DNA of 64,000 nucleotides from Eubacteriales bacterium. Lineage in GTDB: Bacteria; Bacillota; Clostridia; Christensenellales; Aristaeellaceae. This document shows positions 10,685 through 20,434 of this stretch, piece by piece. The notes below the pieces were generated by a model, which was not told the origin of the DNA, ran no database searches, and saw only the letters and a list, made by a program, of their open reading frames with translations. The position numbers and the translations under genes were made by a program. The DNA is taken from positions 24,689 to 88,688 of the forward strand of contig JAQWCW010000012.1 of NCBI GenBank assembly GCA_028705775.1, read 5' to 3'. Numbering within the stretch: position 1 is the stretch's first letter; each line of letters begins with the position of its first letter.

Positions 10685-11857
10685 TTGGCAGACGCAATAC
10701 TGATTCGCGGCAAGGAAAGCCGCGTATATTCCGGACATCCGTGGGTATTCCGCAGCGATATAGCCGAGGTTAAGGGCGAGTGCAATCCGGGCGATGTGGT
10801 AAACGTGCTTTCTCAGAAGGGCGCTTTCCTTGCAAAAGCCGTTTACAACCCGAAATCTCAGATTGCGCTGAGAATTCTCAGCCGCAAGAACGAAAAGATT
10901 GACCGCGAATTCATATTCGGGCGCGTAAAACGGGCTGTTGATTACCGCCGCTCCTTTGCCGATTTGCGCTCCTGCCGAATGATTTTCGCGGAGTCCGACG
11001 GGCTTCCCGCCGTTATTGTGGACAGCTTCGGCGGAGTGCTTGTGCTGCAATGCCTTTCGCTCGGAATGGAGCAGTTCAAAAACGATATTGCGGACGCGCT
11101 GTGCGAGGAGCTGAAGCCGGACGGAATCTACGAGCGCAACGACGTGCCGGTAAGGGAGCTTGAAGGGCTTGAGCAGAAAACAGGTCTCTTGCGCGGCAGC
11201 GTTCCCGACCTTGTTGAAATGAGCGAAAACGGCGTCCGCTTCCTTGTGGACGTAAAGAACGGGCAAAAAACAGGCTTTTTCCTTGACCAGAAGGAAAACC
11301 GCGCCGCGATAGCCCCCTTCTGCAAGGGCGCAAAGGTGCTGGACTGCTTTACGCACACAGGCTCCTTTGCCCTGCACGCGGGTCACTTTGGCGCAAGCGA
11401 GGTAACGGGCGTTGACATTTCCGAATACGCCGTAAAATGCGCGGAGGAAAACGCGCGCCTGAATGGGCTTTCGGGAACAGTCGGCTTCAAGGCGGCGAAC
11501 GTTTTCGATTTGCTGCACGAGGAGCTTGCCGAGAAAAAGAGCTACGATATGGTAATCCTCGACCCGCCCGCATTCACAAAAACGCGCTCCGCTGTTGCGG
11601 GCGCGACAAGAGGGTACAAGGAAATAAACCTGCGCGGAATGCAGCTGGTGCGCGACGGCGGCTACCTTGTAACCTGCTCGTGCAGCCAGCATATACTTCC
11701 CGATATGTTTACCGATATAATCAAGGACGCAATGCGGGACGCAAGGGTATCCTTGAGGCAGGTTGAATACAGGACTCAGGGGCGCGACCACCCGATTCTG
11801 CCCGCGAGTCCGGAAACGCAGTACCTGAAATGCGGCATTTATCAGGTTTTCAAATAA
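10685..11857 (+). CDS. rlmI: RlmI-like class I SAM-dependent 23S rRNA cytosine methyltransferase
   Basis: The protein has 390 residues. An N-terminal PUA-like domain (1-75, with SGHPWVFRSDI) is followed by the EEHUD-type strand region and a Rossmann methyltransferase domain. The SAM-binding motif is VLDCFTHTGSFALHA. The catalytic region has DPPAF and a cysteine in TCSCSQHI. E. coli RlmI makes m5C1962 in 23S rRNA; the same target is inferred here by family. The start is TTG 10685, preceded by GGAGG at good spacing. The gene ends one base before the convergent membrane protein gene. Confidence 0.88.
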   Translation: MADAILIRGKESRVYSGHPWVFRSDIAEVKGECNPGDVVNVLSQKGAFLAKAVYNPKSQIALRILSRKNEKIDREFIFGRVKRAVDYRRSFADLRSCRMIFAESDGLPAVIVDSFGGVLVLQCLSLGMEQFKNDIADALCEELKPDGIYERNDVPVRELEGLEQKTGLLRGSVPDLVEMSENGVRFLVDVKNGQKTGFFLDQKENRAAIAPFCKGAKVLDCFTHTGSFALHAGHFGASEVTGVDISEYAVKCAEENARLNGLSGTVGFKAANVFDLLHEELAEKKSYDMVILDPPAFTKTRSAVAGATRGYKEINLRGMQLVRDGGYLVTCSCSQHILPDMFTDIIKDAMRDARVSLRQVEYRTQGRDHPILPASPETQYLKCGIYQVFK

Positions 11858-11858
11858 C

Positions 11859-12410
11859 TCAGCGCTTTTTTCCGATAACGTCCGGAAGCGCGTAGATTAG
11901 AATGCACGCAGAGGGGTACAGCGCGCAAATCAGATAGAGAACGTAAAGCAGGGTAATAAACGGACTTGAAACGCCCTGAAACTTCGGGAATCCATACCAT
12001 ATAAAGTAAGCAGCCTGAAACAGCGAATAAGCGCCGGCAGCGGCGAGAAAGCGCAGATTCAGGCGCTTTTTTTCGCGGTTTTTTTCGCGGTTTTTATACA
12101 CCTTGAAATGATAAATAAGGTGGCAGATTACGAACAAAACGATAATGACGACGGCAGGAAGCCAATGCTGCCAGCAGGCGCATACTTTTGCCTCAATCGC
12201 CGCCCCGCTTTCCGCGCCCGCAGAGACTGCGTTTTCCATAGAAGCCGCGGAGAACATCTGAAGCAGAATCAGCGTGGCGGTGACGGCGGCGCTTACGAGC
12301 CACGCGCCGCACTCCCTCAATACCTCCAGCACCTTCCGGCGTTTGCCGACAAGCTCCATTTTCCTGTTTTCCTTTTCAAGAAGCGCCTTAGCGCTTTTCT
12401 CTTTTGCCAT
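11859..12410 (-). CDS. Uncharacterised membrane protein downstream of dnaE
   Basis: The protein has 183 residues and I recognise no family. The N-terminal 30 residues are highly charged (KEKSAKALLEKENRK). Four hydrophobic segments follow, near residues 37-55, 85-102, 122-140 and 148-172, with a basic loop KNREKNREKKR between the second and third. This predicts a small integral membrane protein with its charged N-terminus in the cytoplasm. AAGGAGG precedes the ATG. It begins 9 bases after the dnaE stop and is likely read from the same transcript. No function can be inferred. Confidence 0.7.
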   Translation of the reverse strand: MAKEKSAKALLEKENRKMELVGKRRKVLEVLRECGAWLVSAAVTATLILLQMFSAASMENAVSAGAESGAAIEAKVCACWQHWLPAVVIIVLFVICHLIYHFKVYKNREKNREKKRLNLRFLAAAGAYSLFQAAYFIWYGFPKFQGVSSPFITLLYVLYLICALYPSACILIYALPDVIGKKR

Positions 12411-12419
12411 ATGCCCTCC

Positions 12420-15400
12420 TTATTTCAGAACGACGTTTTCATCGCCGAGCTTCTGCTTGAGCTGCGAAACAAACTGCGCGTCCGCGTCGACCCACATGGT
12501 CTTGGGCGCTTGCAGGGTCTGCTTCGTATCGGGGAAATGCAGCACGACGGGCGTAAGCCCCGGATGAAGCGTAATCAGCGTTTTAGCTTCCTCCTGCCGC
12601 GCGGAAGGAACGCGTATGTAAAGCTTCTGCGTTTTTTCGGAAACAGCTGGGCGCGGAAGCTCCGCAATCACGGGCGCTTTGCTCATCTCCGCAACGGAGT
12701 CAACAAGCAGCTTGATATCCTCTTCCTCGCGGGCTGAAAGCTTACCTGTCATAACAACAATCCTATCCGCCGAAAGCAGTTCGGCATACTTTTCATAAAC
12801 GCGCGGGAACAGCAGGCACTCGACCTGCCCATACATATCTTCAAGCACGCAAAAGCCCATCAGCGAGCCTTTTTTTGTCGCCTTCGAGCGGACAGATACA
12901 ATGATTCCGCCCATTGCGACGCTCTCGCCGTCCGCGTTTGCCTTCATAATCTCGTCCTCGGCAAGCTCCATGAGAACCTTTACATTCCACTTGAATCTTT
13001 CGAGCTGGTCGCGGTACTCGTCAAGCGGATGACCCGTTATATAAACGCCCGTCATTTCCTTTTCCATTGCGAGCATAGCCCGCTTGGTATGCGGGGGTAT
13101 ATTGGGAAGCGTCTGCTTGAAAACGTCGCTGAGGCGCGCGGACGAGCCGATATCGAAAAGGCTCACCTGCCCGTCGATATTCCGCTTCTGCGCGGCGTTT
13201 CTTTCGTCAAGCAGGCTTTCATAAACGGCAAGCAGCTGGCTTCTCTCGCCCTTTAGACAGTCGAACGCGCCCGCCATGATAAGCCCCTCAACGGCGCGCT
13301 TGTTGACAGCGCTTGTATCAACCCTTCGGCAAAAATCGAAGATATCCTTGAAATCGCCGTTTTTTTCTCTCTCGGCAACAATCGAGTCAACCGCCTGCTC
13401 GCCGACGTTCTTGACAGCGCCCATTGCAAAGCGGATAGCGAGCTTTCCGTTTGCGTCATAGTCGGACGAAAACTTGGTGAAGGAGCGGTTCACGTCCGGC
13501 GGGAGCAGGGAAATTCCGGCGCTCCTGATATACTGTATGTAAACGGCAACCTTGCCGCTTGAGCCGATAAAGGAGTTCATCATGCTCGCCATGAACTCAA
13601 CGGGATAGTAATACTTGAGATAGCCCGTCTGGACGGCGACGAGAGCATATGCGGCAGCATGGCTTTTATTGAACGCGTAGGACGCGAAATCGCTCATCTC
13701 GTCGAATATTTCCTCGGCAACTTTTTCGGGCACTCCGCGCCTCACTGCGCCCGGAACGACAATCTCGCCCTTGTCGTTTTTAAGCCCATGCACGAAATAC
13801 TCGCGCTCCTGCGCCATTACATCCTTTTTCTTTTTCGCCATTGCGCGGCGCATAAGGTCGCTTCTGCCGTAGGAATAGCCTGCCAAATCGCGGACTATCT
13901 GCATGACCTGCTCCTGATACACCATGCAGCCGTAGGTCACCTCAAGAATCGGGCGCAGAAGCTCATGCTTGTAGGTAACGGAGGTCGGGTCAAGCTTGCC
14001 CGCAACATAGCGCGGTATGGACTGCATAGGCCCGGGGCGGTAGAGCGAAATCGCGGCGATTATATCCTCAAAATTCTGCGGCTTCATGTTGGTCAAAAAC
14101 TGGCGCATTCCCCCGCTTTCAAGCTGGAAAACTCCGTCCGTTTCCCCTGCCGAAATCATGTCGTATATATTTTTGTCATCAAGCGGAATCTCGTCCACCT
14201 TGATATGAATATCCCTTTTTTCAAGCATTGCAAGGGTATCGCGGATAACGGTAAGCGTCCTAAGCCCAAGAAAATCCATCTTGAGCAAGCCGAGCTTTTC
14301 AATCATCCCCATCGGGTACTGGGTCGCGATTACCTCGTCGTTGCGCATGAGCGGAACGTATTCCGTTACGGGCTTATGGGTTATAAGCACGCCCGCCGCA
14401 TGGGTGGAAGTATGGCGCGGCATTCCCTCAAGCTTGAGCGCGGTATCAATAAGCTGCTTGATATGCTCGTCGCCCGTATACATTGCCTTCATCTGCGGGG
14501 ATAATTCAAGCGCCTTGCTGAGCGTCATTCCCAAATCAACGGGAATCGCCTTTGCAACGGCGTCCGTTTCCTGATATGAGAAATCAAGCGCCCGCCCTAC
14601 GTCGCGTATGACTCCGCGCGCAGCCATAGTTCCGAACGTGCCTATCTGCGAAACGTGGTCTGCCCCATACTTGCGGGTAACGTAGTCGATAACCTCCTGC
14701 CTGCGCTCGTAGCAGAAGTCAACGTCGATATCCGGCATCGAAACGCGCTCGGGGTTAAGAAAGCGCTCGAAAAGCAGATTATACTTGAGCGGGTCAAGCT
14801 TTGTGATGTCAAGCGAATAGGCGACAATCGAGCCTGCGCCGCTGCCCCGCCCCGGGCCTACCATTATCCCGTTTTCCTTGGCATAGCGGATAAAATCCCA
14901 GACTATCAGAAAGTAATCGACATAGCCCATCTGCGAGATTACCGAAAGCTCGTATTCAAGCCTTTTTTCGGCTTCCTCATCGCCGCTTCCGTAGCGGCTC
15001 AAAAGCCCCTCGCGGCACAGGCGTGTAAGCATTTGAAGCGAGGTTTCGCCCGTGTCAATCGGGAAGCTGGGCAGATGAATATGCCCGAAATCGAACTCGA
15101 CATTGCACCTGTCCGCAATCTCCTGCGTGCGCTCAACCGCATCCCTTGCATACGAGAAAAGCTCGAGCATTTCCCGCTCATCCTTGAGATAAAGCTCGGT
15201 TGTTTCCATGCGCATACGGGCGGTATCGCTCAGCGTTTTGCCCGTCTGAATGCACATCAGCACCTCCTGCGCCGCCGCGTCCTCGCGCCTGAGGTAATGA
15301 ACGTCGTTTGTCGTAACGGTCGGAATTCCCGTTTCCCTCGCAACCTGCAAAAGCAGGGGAAGCACGCGCTTTTCATCCGGAATATGATGGTCCATCAATT

Positions 15401-15902
15401 CGATAAAGTAATTGCCCTTGCCGAATATATCCTGCATATGGAGGGCGTATTCCTCTGCCGCCTTGATATTTCCGTCAAGGCAGAGCTTCGGCAGCCTTCC
15501 CGACAGGCACGCGGAGAGGGCGATAAGCCCCTCGTGATGCTCGGAAAGCAGCTTTTCGTCAACCCTCGGACGGTAATAGTAGCCGCGCACAAACCCTTCC
15601 GAATTGAGCTTGATTAGATTCTGATAGCCGGCGTTATTTTCGCACAGCAGAATCAGATGGTTCATTTCGCGGTCGGATTTATCCTCCATATCGCGCGCAG
15701 TATACATCTCGCAGCCGATAATCGGATGAATTCCGCGCTTTTTAAGGGCAAGCGAAAAGTCCACAGCACCGTACATTGCGCCGTGGTCGGTTATCGCGCA
15801 GGCAGTAAAGCCCTTTTCCTTCAGCGTGTCCGCAAGCTGCTCGATTCGGCAGGCGCCGTCGAGAAGGCTGTACTCGGTATGCAGATGCAGATGAGCAAAC
15901 AA
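12420..15902 (-). CDS. dnaE: DNA polymerase III alpha subunit (DnaE type)
   Basis: The protein has 1160 residues, full length for DnaE. The PHP domain opens with HLHLHTEYSLLDG. The polymerase core has GPGRGSGAGS near residue 348 and the catalytic PDIDVDF near 389, with the third acidic site in LLKMDFLGL near 544. A helix-hairpin-helix region and an OB fold (MGGIIVSVRSKATKKG, near 985) follow. No proofreading exonuclease domain is inserted, so it is DnaE and not PolC. The start is TTG 15902, 7 bases after AGGAGG. It lies 22 bases downstream of the zinc-ribbon/TPR gene in one minus-strand cluster. Confidence 0.97.
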   Translation of the reverse strand: MFAHLHLHTEYSLLDGACRIEQLADTLKEKGFTACAITDHGAMYGAVDFSLALKKRGIHPIIGCEMYTARDMEDKSDREMNHLILLCENNAGYQNLIKLNSEGFVRGYYYRPRVDEKLLSEHHEGLIALSACLSGRLPKLCLDGNIKAAEEYALHMQDIFGKGNYFIELMDHHIPDEKRVLPLLLQVARETGIPTVTTNDVHYLRREDAAAQEVLMCIQTGKTLSDTARMRMETTELYLKDEREMLELFSYARDAVERTQEIADRCNVEFDFGHIHLPSFPIDTGETSLQMLTRLCREGLLSRYGSGDEEAEKRLEYELSVISQMGYVDYFLIVWDFIRYAKENGIMVGPGRGSGAGSIVAYSLDITKLDPLKYNLLFERFLNPERVSMPDIDVDFCYERRQEVIDYVTRKYGADHVSQIGTFGTMAARGVIRDVGRALDFSYQETDAVAKAIPVDLGMTLSKALELSPQMKAMYTGDEHIKQLIDTALKLEGMPRHTSTHAAGVLITHKPVTEYVPLMRNDEVIATQYPMGMIEKLGLLKMDFLGLRTLTVIRDTLAMLEKRDIHIKVDEIPLDDKNIYDMISAGETDGVFQLESGGMRQFLTNMKPQNFEDIIAAISLYRPGPMQSIPRYVAGKLDPTSVTYKHELLRPILEVTYGCMVYQEQVMQIVRDLAGYSYGRSDLMRRAMAKKKKDVMAQEREYFVHGLKNDKGEIVVPGAVRRGVPEKVAEEIFDEMSDFASYAFNKSHAAAYALVAVQTGYLKYYYPVEFMASMMNSFIGSSGKVAVYIQYIRSAGISLLPPDVNRSFTKFSSDYDANGKLAIRFAMGAVKNVGEQAVDSIVAEREKNGDFKDIFDFCRRVDTSAVNKRAVEGLIMAGAFDCLKGERSQLLAVYESLLDERNAAQKRNIDGQVSLFDIGSSARLSDVFKQTLPNIPPHTKRAMLAMEKEMTGVYITGHPLDEYRDQLERFKWNVKVLMELAEDEIMKANADGESVAMGGIIVSVRSKATKKGSLMGFCVLEDMYGQVECLLFPRVYEKYAELLSADRIVVMTGKLSAREEEDIKLLVDSVAEMSKAPVIAELPRPAVSEKTQKLYIRVPSARQEEAKTLITLHPGLTPVVLHFPDTKQTLQAPKTMWVDADAQFVSQLKQKLGDENVVLK

Positions 15903-15924
15903 CGGCGCGCCTCCTAAATACTCG

Positions 15925-17829
15925 TCAGTTCGTTACCTTCGGGTAGCAGGTCATAAGTATTTCGGTTACCTTGTCGTTCTTAATCGTGTAGATAAGCTTG
16001 GCGACATAGCCCGAATCCGGCTCATAGGAGTACATAAGCGTATAGTCCCCGTCGCCGTTCTTGGTAAGATAGCCTTCCTTGGCTTGGTCGGAGTTATAGT
16101 ACAAATCCCTGTCGCCCTTGTAATTCTCAAGCTGCCCGCAGTCGCGGAAAAGGGCGATAACAGAATCCTTATCCATTCCGACTTTGGTATTGCGCGGGCC
16201 TACGAGCGACGAGGAATCCGTATAGATATAGTATAGCACGGGGCTGCCCTCGTGATTGATGAAGCGCATTTCGCCGAACGGATACTTGCTGACGGTTACG
16301 GGCGTTGAGCCCTGCCCTTCATCGCTTGCGGTTTCGCTGCTCTGCGGCTCGCCGTACTTTTGGTTGACGGTATCCATCGGCGTTTTGTTAATCTGAACGC
16401 CGTCAAAATCCTCGTCCTTGCCGTTGCCGAGCATCGCCTTCTGCGAGCCCGCCTTGACCTTATATGTATAGGACTTCGTATTGGAAACCTTCGCGCGCCA
16501 GTTGACGCTCAGGCATTTGAGCGTATAATCGCCGCCGGTCAGAATAATCGGAATATCCTCGCTGTAAACGGGGCTTTCGGGCGAAGGATTCCTGCCGGTT
16601 ATCGTATAGTAGATTACAACGTTCGGGTCGCCCTCGCCGGGCTTTATTCTGACCCTCTGGCGCTGCTGATAAACGCCGCTTGCAAGGGAGCTTGTAGGGA
16701 CCTTCGGGCTGTCATAGGATATGGTGAAGGTCACGGTAAGCCCGTCGCTGACAAGCTCCCCGTTGACGCACCATGCCTTTACAACCCAGACGCCCTCGTT
16801 GATTGTTATGGACTCGCCGCTATACGGCTTTGCGTCCTGAAAGGTAATATCTTCGCCGCTTGAGCCGATATAGTAGTAAATGCTGTACCCCTGCGATGAT
16901 GAGATATAGAAGGTCTGGTCGTCGTTGAACCGCCCTGCGGTAAGGGTGCAGGTGGGCGTTGCGGGCAGGGTTTTCGAGCGCATTTCCGTGAAAACGGAAA
17001 GCCCCGTCTTGCTCGCGCCCTTCTCCATTACGGCTATCGCGTCGTTAACGCGATTGTTGCTCTCGTAGAGCCTTATAAGGTTGCGGTAGCCCTCGTCCGT
17101 CGTCGGCGAAAGGGTGTCGATATAGTATAGATACAGGGTTTCGGCGTCCGCGTCCCGCTCCTCGATTTCAAAGCAGGTTGCAAGGTTGAGCACGCTCGGA
17201 AGATGGCGCTCGCTCGCGGATAAGGTCTTGCTTTCAAGCTTGTCCTTGTCCGCATAGAACGCCGTCTGGTAAGCGTCAATCGCCTTGCCGATATAGCCCG
17301 CATCGAAATACTCGTCGCCAATCGTCCAGTACGCCTGCGGGGAAGCCTCCTGCCCCCTTCTTGCCATTATGACCTGACCCGCGTCCGTCCACCTGAGATA
17401 CGCGAACGTTCCCAGCGCAAGGAGAATCAGAACCGTTACGATTATAAGGCAGAAATAGGTTATGTTGAAGTGCGAGGTATAGCTTTTGTATGTGCGGATT
17501 GAGCTTTTTTTGACATGGCGCATTGCAGTCGTATTGCGCCCGGGAACGCCGCTGTGAACGTTAGGCCGTCCGGCGTCGCCCGAAAAGCGCTCAAGCCTGT
17601 CCGCGCTTTGTCTGCGCTGCCGCTTGAGCTGCCCCGCCTTCGGCGTTTCGGCAGTTTCGGCGCCCGCGCCCGACATATACCCGGGCATACTACGCCCCTG
17701 ACGCAGGGACTCGGAAACGCGCGGCATATCCTTACCGCCCGCGTTCTGCGGCTGCTTCAAAAGCTGACCGCACTCATCGCAGATAACGCTTCCTTCCGGC
17801 ATATAATTGCCGCAGTTCTTGCAAATCAC
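15925..17829 (-). CDS. Membrane-anchored zinc-ribbon/TPR protein with chitobiase-type repeats
   Basis: The protein has 634 residues. It starts at GTG 17829, which follows GGAGGT at 7-base spacing. Residues 1-22 are a zinc ribbon (CKNC and CDEC). Residues 25-120 are polar and likely disordered. One membrane helix spans about 122-145. Outside the membrane come TPR-like helices, then two segments resembling the chitobiase/beta-hexosaminidase C-terminal fold (ending in AWCVNGELVSDGLTVTFTI and in KCLSVNWRAKVSNTKSYTY), then a beta-rich C-terminal domain. This predicts a sensor or scaffold linking cytoplasm and cell wall. The partner is unknown. Its neighbours are a HEAT-like gene, a TPR gene and dnaE. 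Confidence 0.75.
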   Translation of the reverse strand: MICKNCGNYMPEGSVICDECGQLLKQPQNAGGKDMPRVSESLRQGRSMPGYMSGAGAETAETPKAGQLKRQRRQSADRLERFSGDAGRPNVHSGVPGRNTTAMRHVKKSSIRTYKSYTSHFNITYFCLIIVTVLILLALGTFAYLRWTDAGQVIMARRGQEASPQAYWTIGDEYFDAGYIGKAIDAYQTAFYADKDKLESKTLSASERHLPSVLNLATCFEIEERDADAETLYLYYIDTLSPTTDEGYRNLIRLYESNNRVNDAIAVMEKGASKTGLSVFTEMRSKTLPATPTCTLTAGRFNDDQTFYISSSQGYSIYYYIGSSGEDITFQDAKPYSGESITINEGVWVVKAWCVNGELVSDGLTVTFTISYDSPKVPTSSLASGVYQQRQRVRIKPGEGDPNVVIYYTITGRNPSPESPVYSEDIPIILTGGDYTLKCLSVNWRAKVSNTKSYTYKVKAGSQKAMLGNGKDEDFDGVQINKTPMDTVNQKYGEPQSSETASDEGQGSTPVTVSKYPFGEMRFINHEGSPVLYYIYTDSSSLVGPRNTKVGMDKDSVIALFRDCGQLENYKGDRDLYYNSDQAKEGYLTKNGDGDYTLMYSYEPDSGYVAKLIYTIKNDKVTEILMTCYPKVTN

Positions 17830-17900
17830 AGGCAGCACCTCCAACTTCAGCACAAGCAATTAACGGCTTACAAAAGCCTGTCCATCCACAGACTGACGCG

Positions 17901-18728
17901 TTATTCCATGCTTTTCATCGAAATGTAGTAGGGGTCTTCCGAAAAATCGCGCTCCTCAGGCGGGTCGCCGCCAAGCGCCTCAATCGCGTTCCTGATTTCG
18001 ATATAGTCAAGATAATTTGTCGCCGCTGCCCGAGCCGTTTCATAGAGCATAGGCAGAGCGCTGTCGTCCCCGAGCTTTGCCAGATAGCCGGCAAAAAGCG
18101 CGCGCTGAGCAGTTCTTTCCTTGAAGAAGCCCTTGCAAAGCTCCACGGCCTTTTTGCTGCCGGGGTACTCGCACAGAACGTCCAGAAGCGCAAGCTTGCC
18201 CGCGTCGCCCGCTCCGTCAATCTCCTGAAGAATGCTCGTGACAACGCCCTTGCCCATCGTGCGCAGGGACTCAATCATCATATCGGCAGCCTCGTCGCGC
18301 TCGCGGCGCTTGAGCTGGCGCTTGATGTAGAGCATTTTCGGCATATCGGATTGCATTTCCTGAAGCATCCCGATTGCGGTGCATTGCAGGTTTTCGGATA
18401 TTGACTCATCCTCAAGCAGTTTCACAAGGCGCTTTTCGGTAGCGTAGGGCATTTCCGAAATACGCTCCTGAAGCTGCTCGGGAATGGAAATCTTGAGCTT
18501 GTCATACTCGCACATCCAATCGACAAGCTGCTTGCCGTCGTCGTACTGCATAAAGAAGCTTCCGGGGGTGAAGCCCTCCAGAAAATCCTGGGGCTGATTT
18601 ACCCAGCGCATATAAATGGCGGGCATATCCTCCTCCATTGCGTCGTAATTCTTATAGTCCTTTGCGTGCTGTTCAAGATACGCCGTGAGGTACTTTTGAA
18701 ATTCCTTGTCAAAATCGGGGCACTTCAT
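17901..18728 (-). CDS. HEAT-repeat-like helical protein of unknown function
   Basis: The protein has 275 residues, with no membrane segment or signal. The first 90 residues contain aromatic and acidic stretches (FMQYDDGKQLVDWMCEYDK). From about residue 110 there are helix pairs with HEAT-like spacing (VKLLEDESISENLQCTAIGML, VTSILQEIDGAGDAGKLALLDVL, LFAGYLAKLGDDSALPMLYE, ending in IRNAIEALGG). Such repeats bind proteins. It starts 11 bases after the stop of the upstream TPR gene, which argues for coupled expression. I recognise no named family. Confidence 0.65.
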   Translation of the reverse strand: MKCPDFDKEFQKYLTAYLEQHAKDYKNYDAMEEDMPAIYMRWVNQPQDFLEGFTPGSFFMQYDDGKQLVDWMCEYDKLKISIPEQLQERISEMPYATEKRLVKLLEDESISENLQCTAIGMLQEMQSDMPKMLYIKRQLKRRERDEAADMMIESLRTMGKGVVTSILQEIDGAGDAGKLALLDVLCEYPGSKKAVELCKGFFKERTAQRALFAGYLAKLGDDSALPMLYETARAAATNYLDYIEIRNAIEALGGDPPEERDFSEDPYYISMKSME

Positions 18729-18739
18729 ATGTCATCCTC

Positions 18740-20431
18740 CTATAACCAGAAAGTATCTTTGTCGTTTACTCTGCCGCAGACCTCGTCCATATCGTCCGAA
18801 ATCAAATCGAGCAGCGCGTTTGGGGTAACTCTCGGAACGTGCTTGCTGTTGCGCCTGCACATAAGCGCCTCGGCATACATCTGCGGCGTAGCGCCGGAAA
18901 GCGGCGGATGCCTTCGTATCGTCGGGCGAAGCACCGTCATTATTTCCCTCAGCGCAAGAGAGCCTCTGCCCCCTTTAGCCGGAAGCATCGAGAGCAGAAT
19001 CCTGAACGTCTGCGCCTCAAACGGAGAGGCGGCGGGCGCGCTCATGCGCTTTGTCATCTGCGTAAGGCTTACCGCCGTTTTGCTGACGCACAGAAAGGGC
19101 GGCTTGACTCCGCTTGTATAGAGACGCAGCATAACGGAATACTTGACGCTCATCGGCACTTCCTCGTCCGCAAGAAGCGGAAGAAGCAGCTTTTTTTCAG
19201 CCTCCGCGCCGATTCCCTCAATCATGCTAAGCAGGCTGACGGAAAACTTCGTATCGCGAATGAGAATCCGCGCGTCCTCCGCAAGCGCCGCGTCAGAAAG
19301 AAAAGGAGAAGGCGTTTCGGCGCCGCGAAGCGCCTGAAGCACGGGCGGAAGCACTTCGCGCGCAATCAGCTCCGACGGGAGCGTTCTGGTAAACGTGACG
19401 GCGACAGGCTCGCGCTTTTGCGCAAGCGAGCGCAGGCGTGAAACAAGCCCGTCGGACGGGAGCAGGCGAAGATAACGGTAAAAGCTGCTTTCCGCGTCCC
19501 CGTACATTTCAAGGTTCAGCTGCGCCGCGCCGAGGCGGTAAAGCGCCGTAAGGCTGTAGGGGTTATCCTCCAGCTTTTTTGCGTAAAGCAGCCTTACGAT
19601 TTCGCTCAATGAAAGCGAGGCGCAGGTTTCGCAGAAAAGCGTTTCCTCATCCGGCTTGAAGCGCCGGTAAAGGGAATTTTCAGCCTCCCCGCCGCTTCTC
19701 AGCTCGCCCTCCGCGGCAATGCGCATAACCAAAGCCGACAGCGAAAAACGCCCTCTTGACGCATAAACGCAGGCAAGCACGCAGGACGCGCGGACGTCGC
19801 CGCGCTTCAGGCGAAGCGCCGCAAGCGCGCAGGCAGCCGCCTCGTCATGGCGGTCGCCGCCCAAGTGGCACATTGCGAGCATTGACAGGATTTCCGCCCG
19901 CCGCTTTCCGTGAACGCTTATCAGCGCCCGCGAAAGCCTCTCGTTCATCCTTGCGTTATCGCCGCGGAAAAACGACGCTCCGCTCTGGCGCATAAGGGTG
20001 TTTGCGCGCTTGTTGCTTTCTGTTTCGCCGGTAAAGCGCTCGTCCAAATCAAGCAGCATTTCCTTTGCGCTCTGCGCCTTTGCAGGCTCGGGCTTGCCGG
20101 AAAGATAGGCGTAAAGCGCGTCAACGGCACGCTTTTTATCGCCGAGCTTCTGATAGGCGCAGCCAAGCTCATAAACCATTTCGCCGTAATCGGAAACAGG
20201 GAAAAGGTTAATGGATTTACGGATTTGGCAGGCGGCAGCCTCATATGCGCCAAGCTTTTCAAGCGCCTTTACAGCCCCGCGCACATAGGAAAACTGCGAT
20301 GAATCCTTGCGCATAGCGGTATGCCAGAGGTCAAGTGCGGCAAGATAATCGCCGCGCTTTGCGGCTCTGTCCGCCTTGATTGCCCAGAATTCCGCCGGCT
20401 GGTCAAACGAAACCACAGCGTTTTCGCTCAT
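18740..20431 (-). CDS. Large TPR-repeat protein
   Basis: The protein has 563 residues. The N-terminal third has clear TPR pairs (KADRAAKRGDYLAALDLWHT, VRGAVKALEKLGAYEAAAC, VYELGCAYQKLGDKKRAVDA). The middle has more (ILSMLAMCHLGGDRHDEAAA, LTALYRLGAAQLNLEMYGDA). The C-terminal third is helical without obvious repeats. No signal or membrane helix is present, so it is predicted to be cytosolic. I chose ATG 20431, 6 bases after AAAGGGG; a GTG one codon upstream is possible. It follows hslO by 3 bases. With the HEAT-like and zinc-ribbon/TPR genes it forms a run of protein-interaction proteins. Confidence 0.7.
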   Translation of the reverse strand: MSENAVVSFDQPAEFWAIKADRAAKRGDYLAALDLWHTAMRKDSSQFSYVRGAVKALEKLGAYEAAACQIRKSINLFPVSDYGEMVYELGCAYQKLGDKKRAVDALYAYLSGKPEPAKAQSAKEMLLDLDERFTGETESNKRANTLMRQSGASFFRGDNARMNERLSRALISVHGKRRAEILSMLAMCHLGGDRHDEAAACALAALRLKRGDVRASCVLACVYASRGRFSLSALVMRIAAEGELRSGGEAENSLYRRFKPDEETLFCETCASLSLSEIVRLLYAKKLEDNPYSLTALYRLGAAQLNLEMYGDAESSFYRYLRLLPSDGLVSRLRSLAQKREPVAVTFTRTLPSELIAREVLPPVLQALRGAETPSPFLSDAALAEDARILIRDTKFSVSLLSMIEGIGAEAEKKLLLPLLADEEVPMSVKYSVMLRLYTSGVKPPFLCVSKTAVSLTQMTKRMSAPAASPFEAQTFRILLSMLPAKGGRGSLALREIMTVLRPTIRRHPPLSGATPQMYAEALMCRRNSKHVPRVTPNALLDLISDDMDEVCGRVNDKDTFWL

Positions 20432-20434
20432 CAC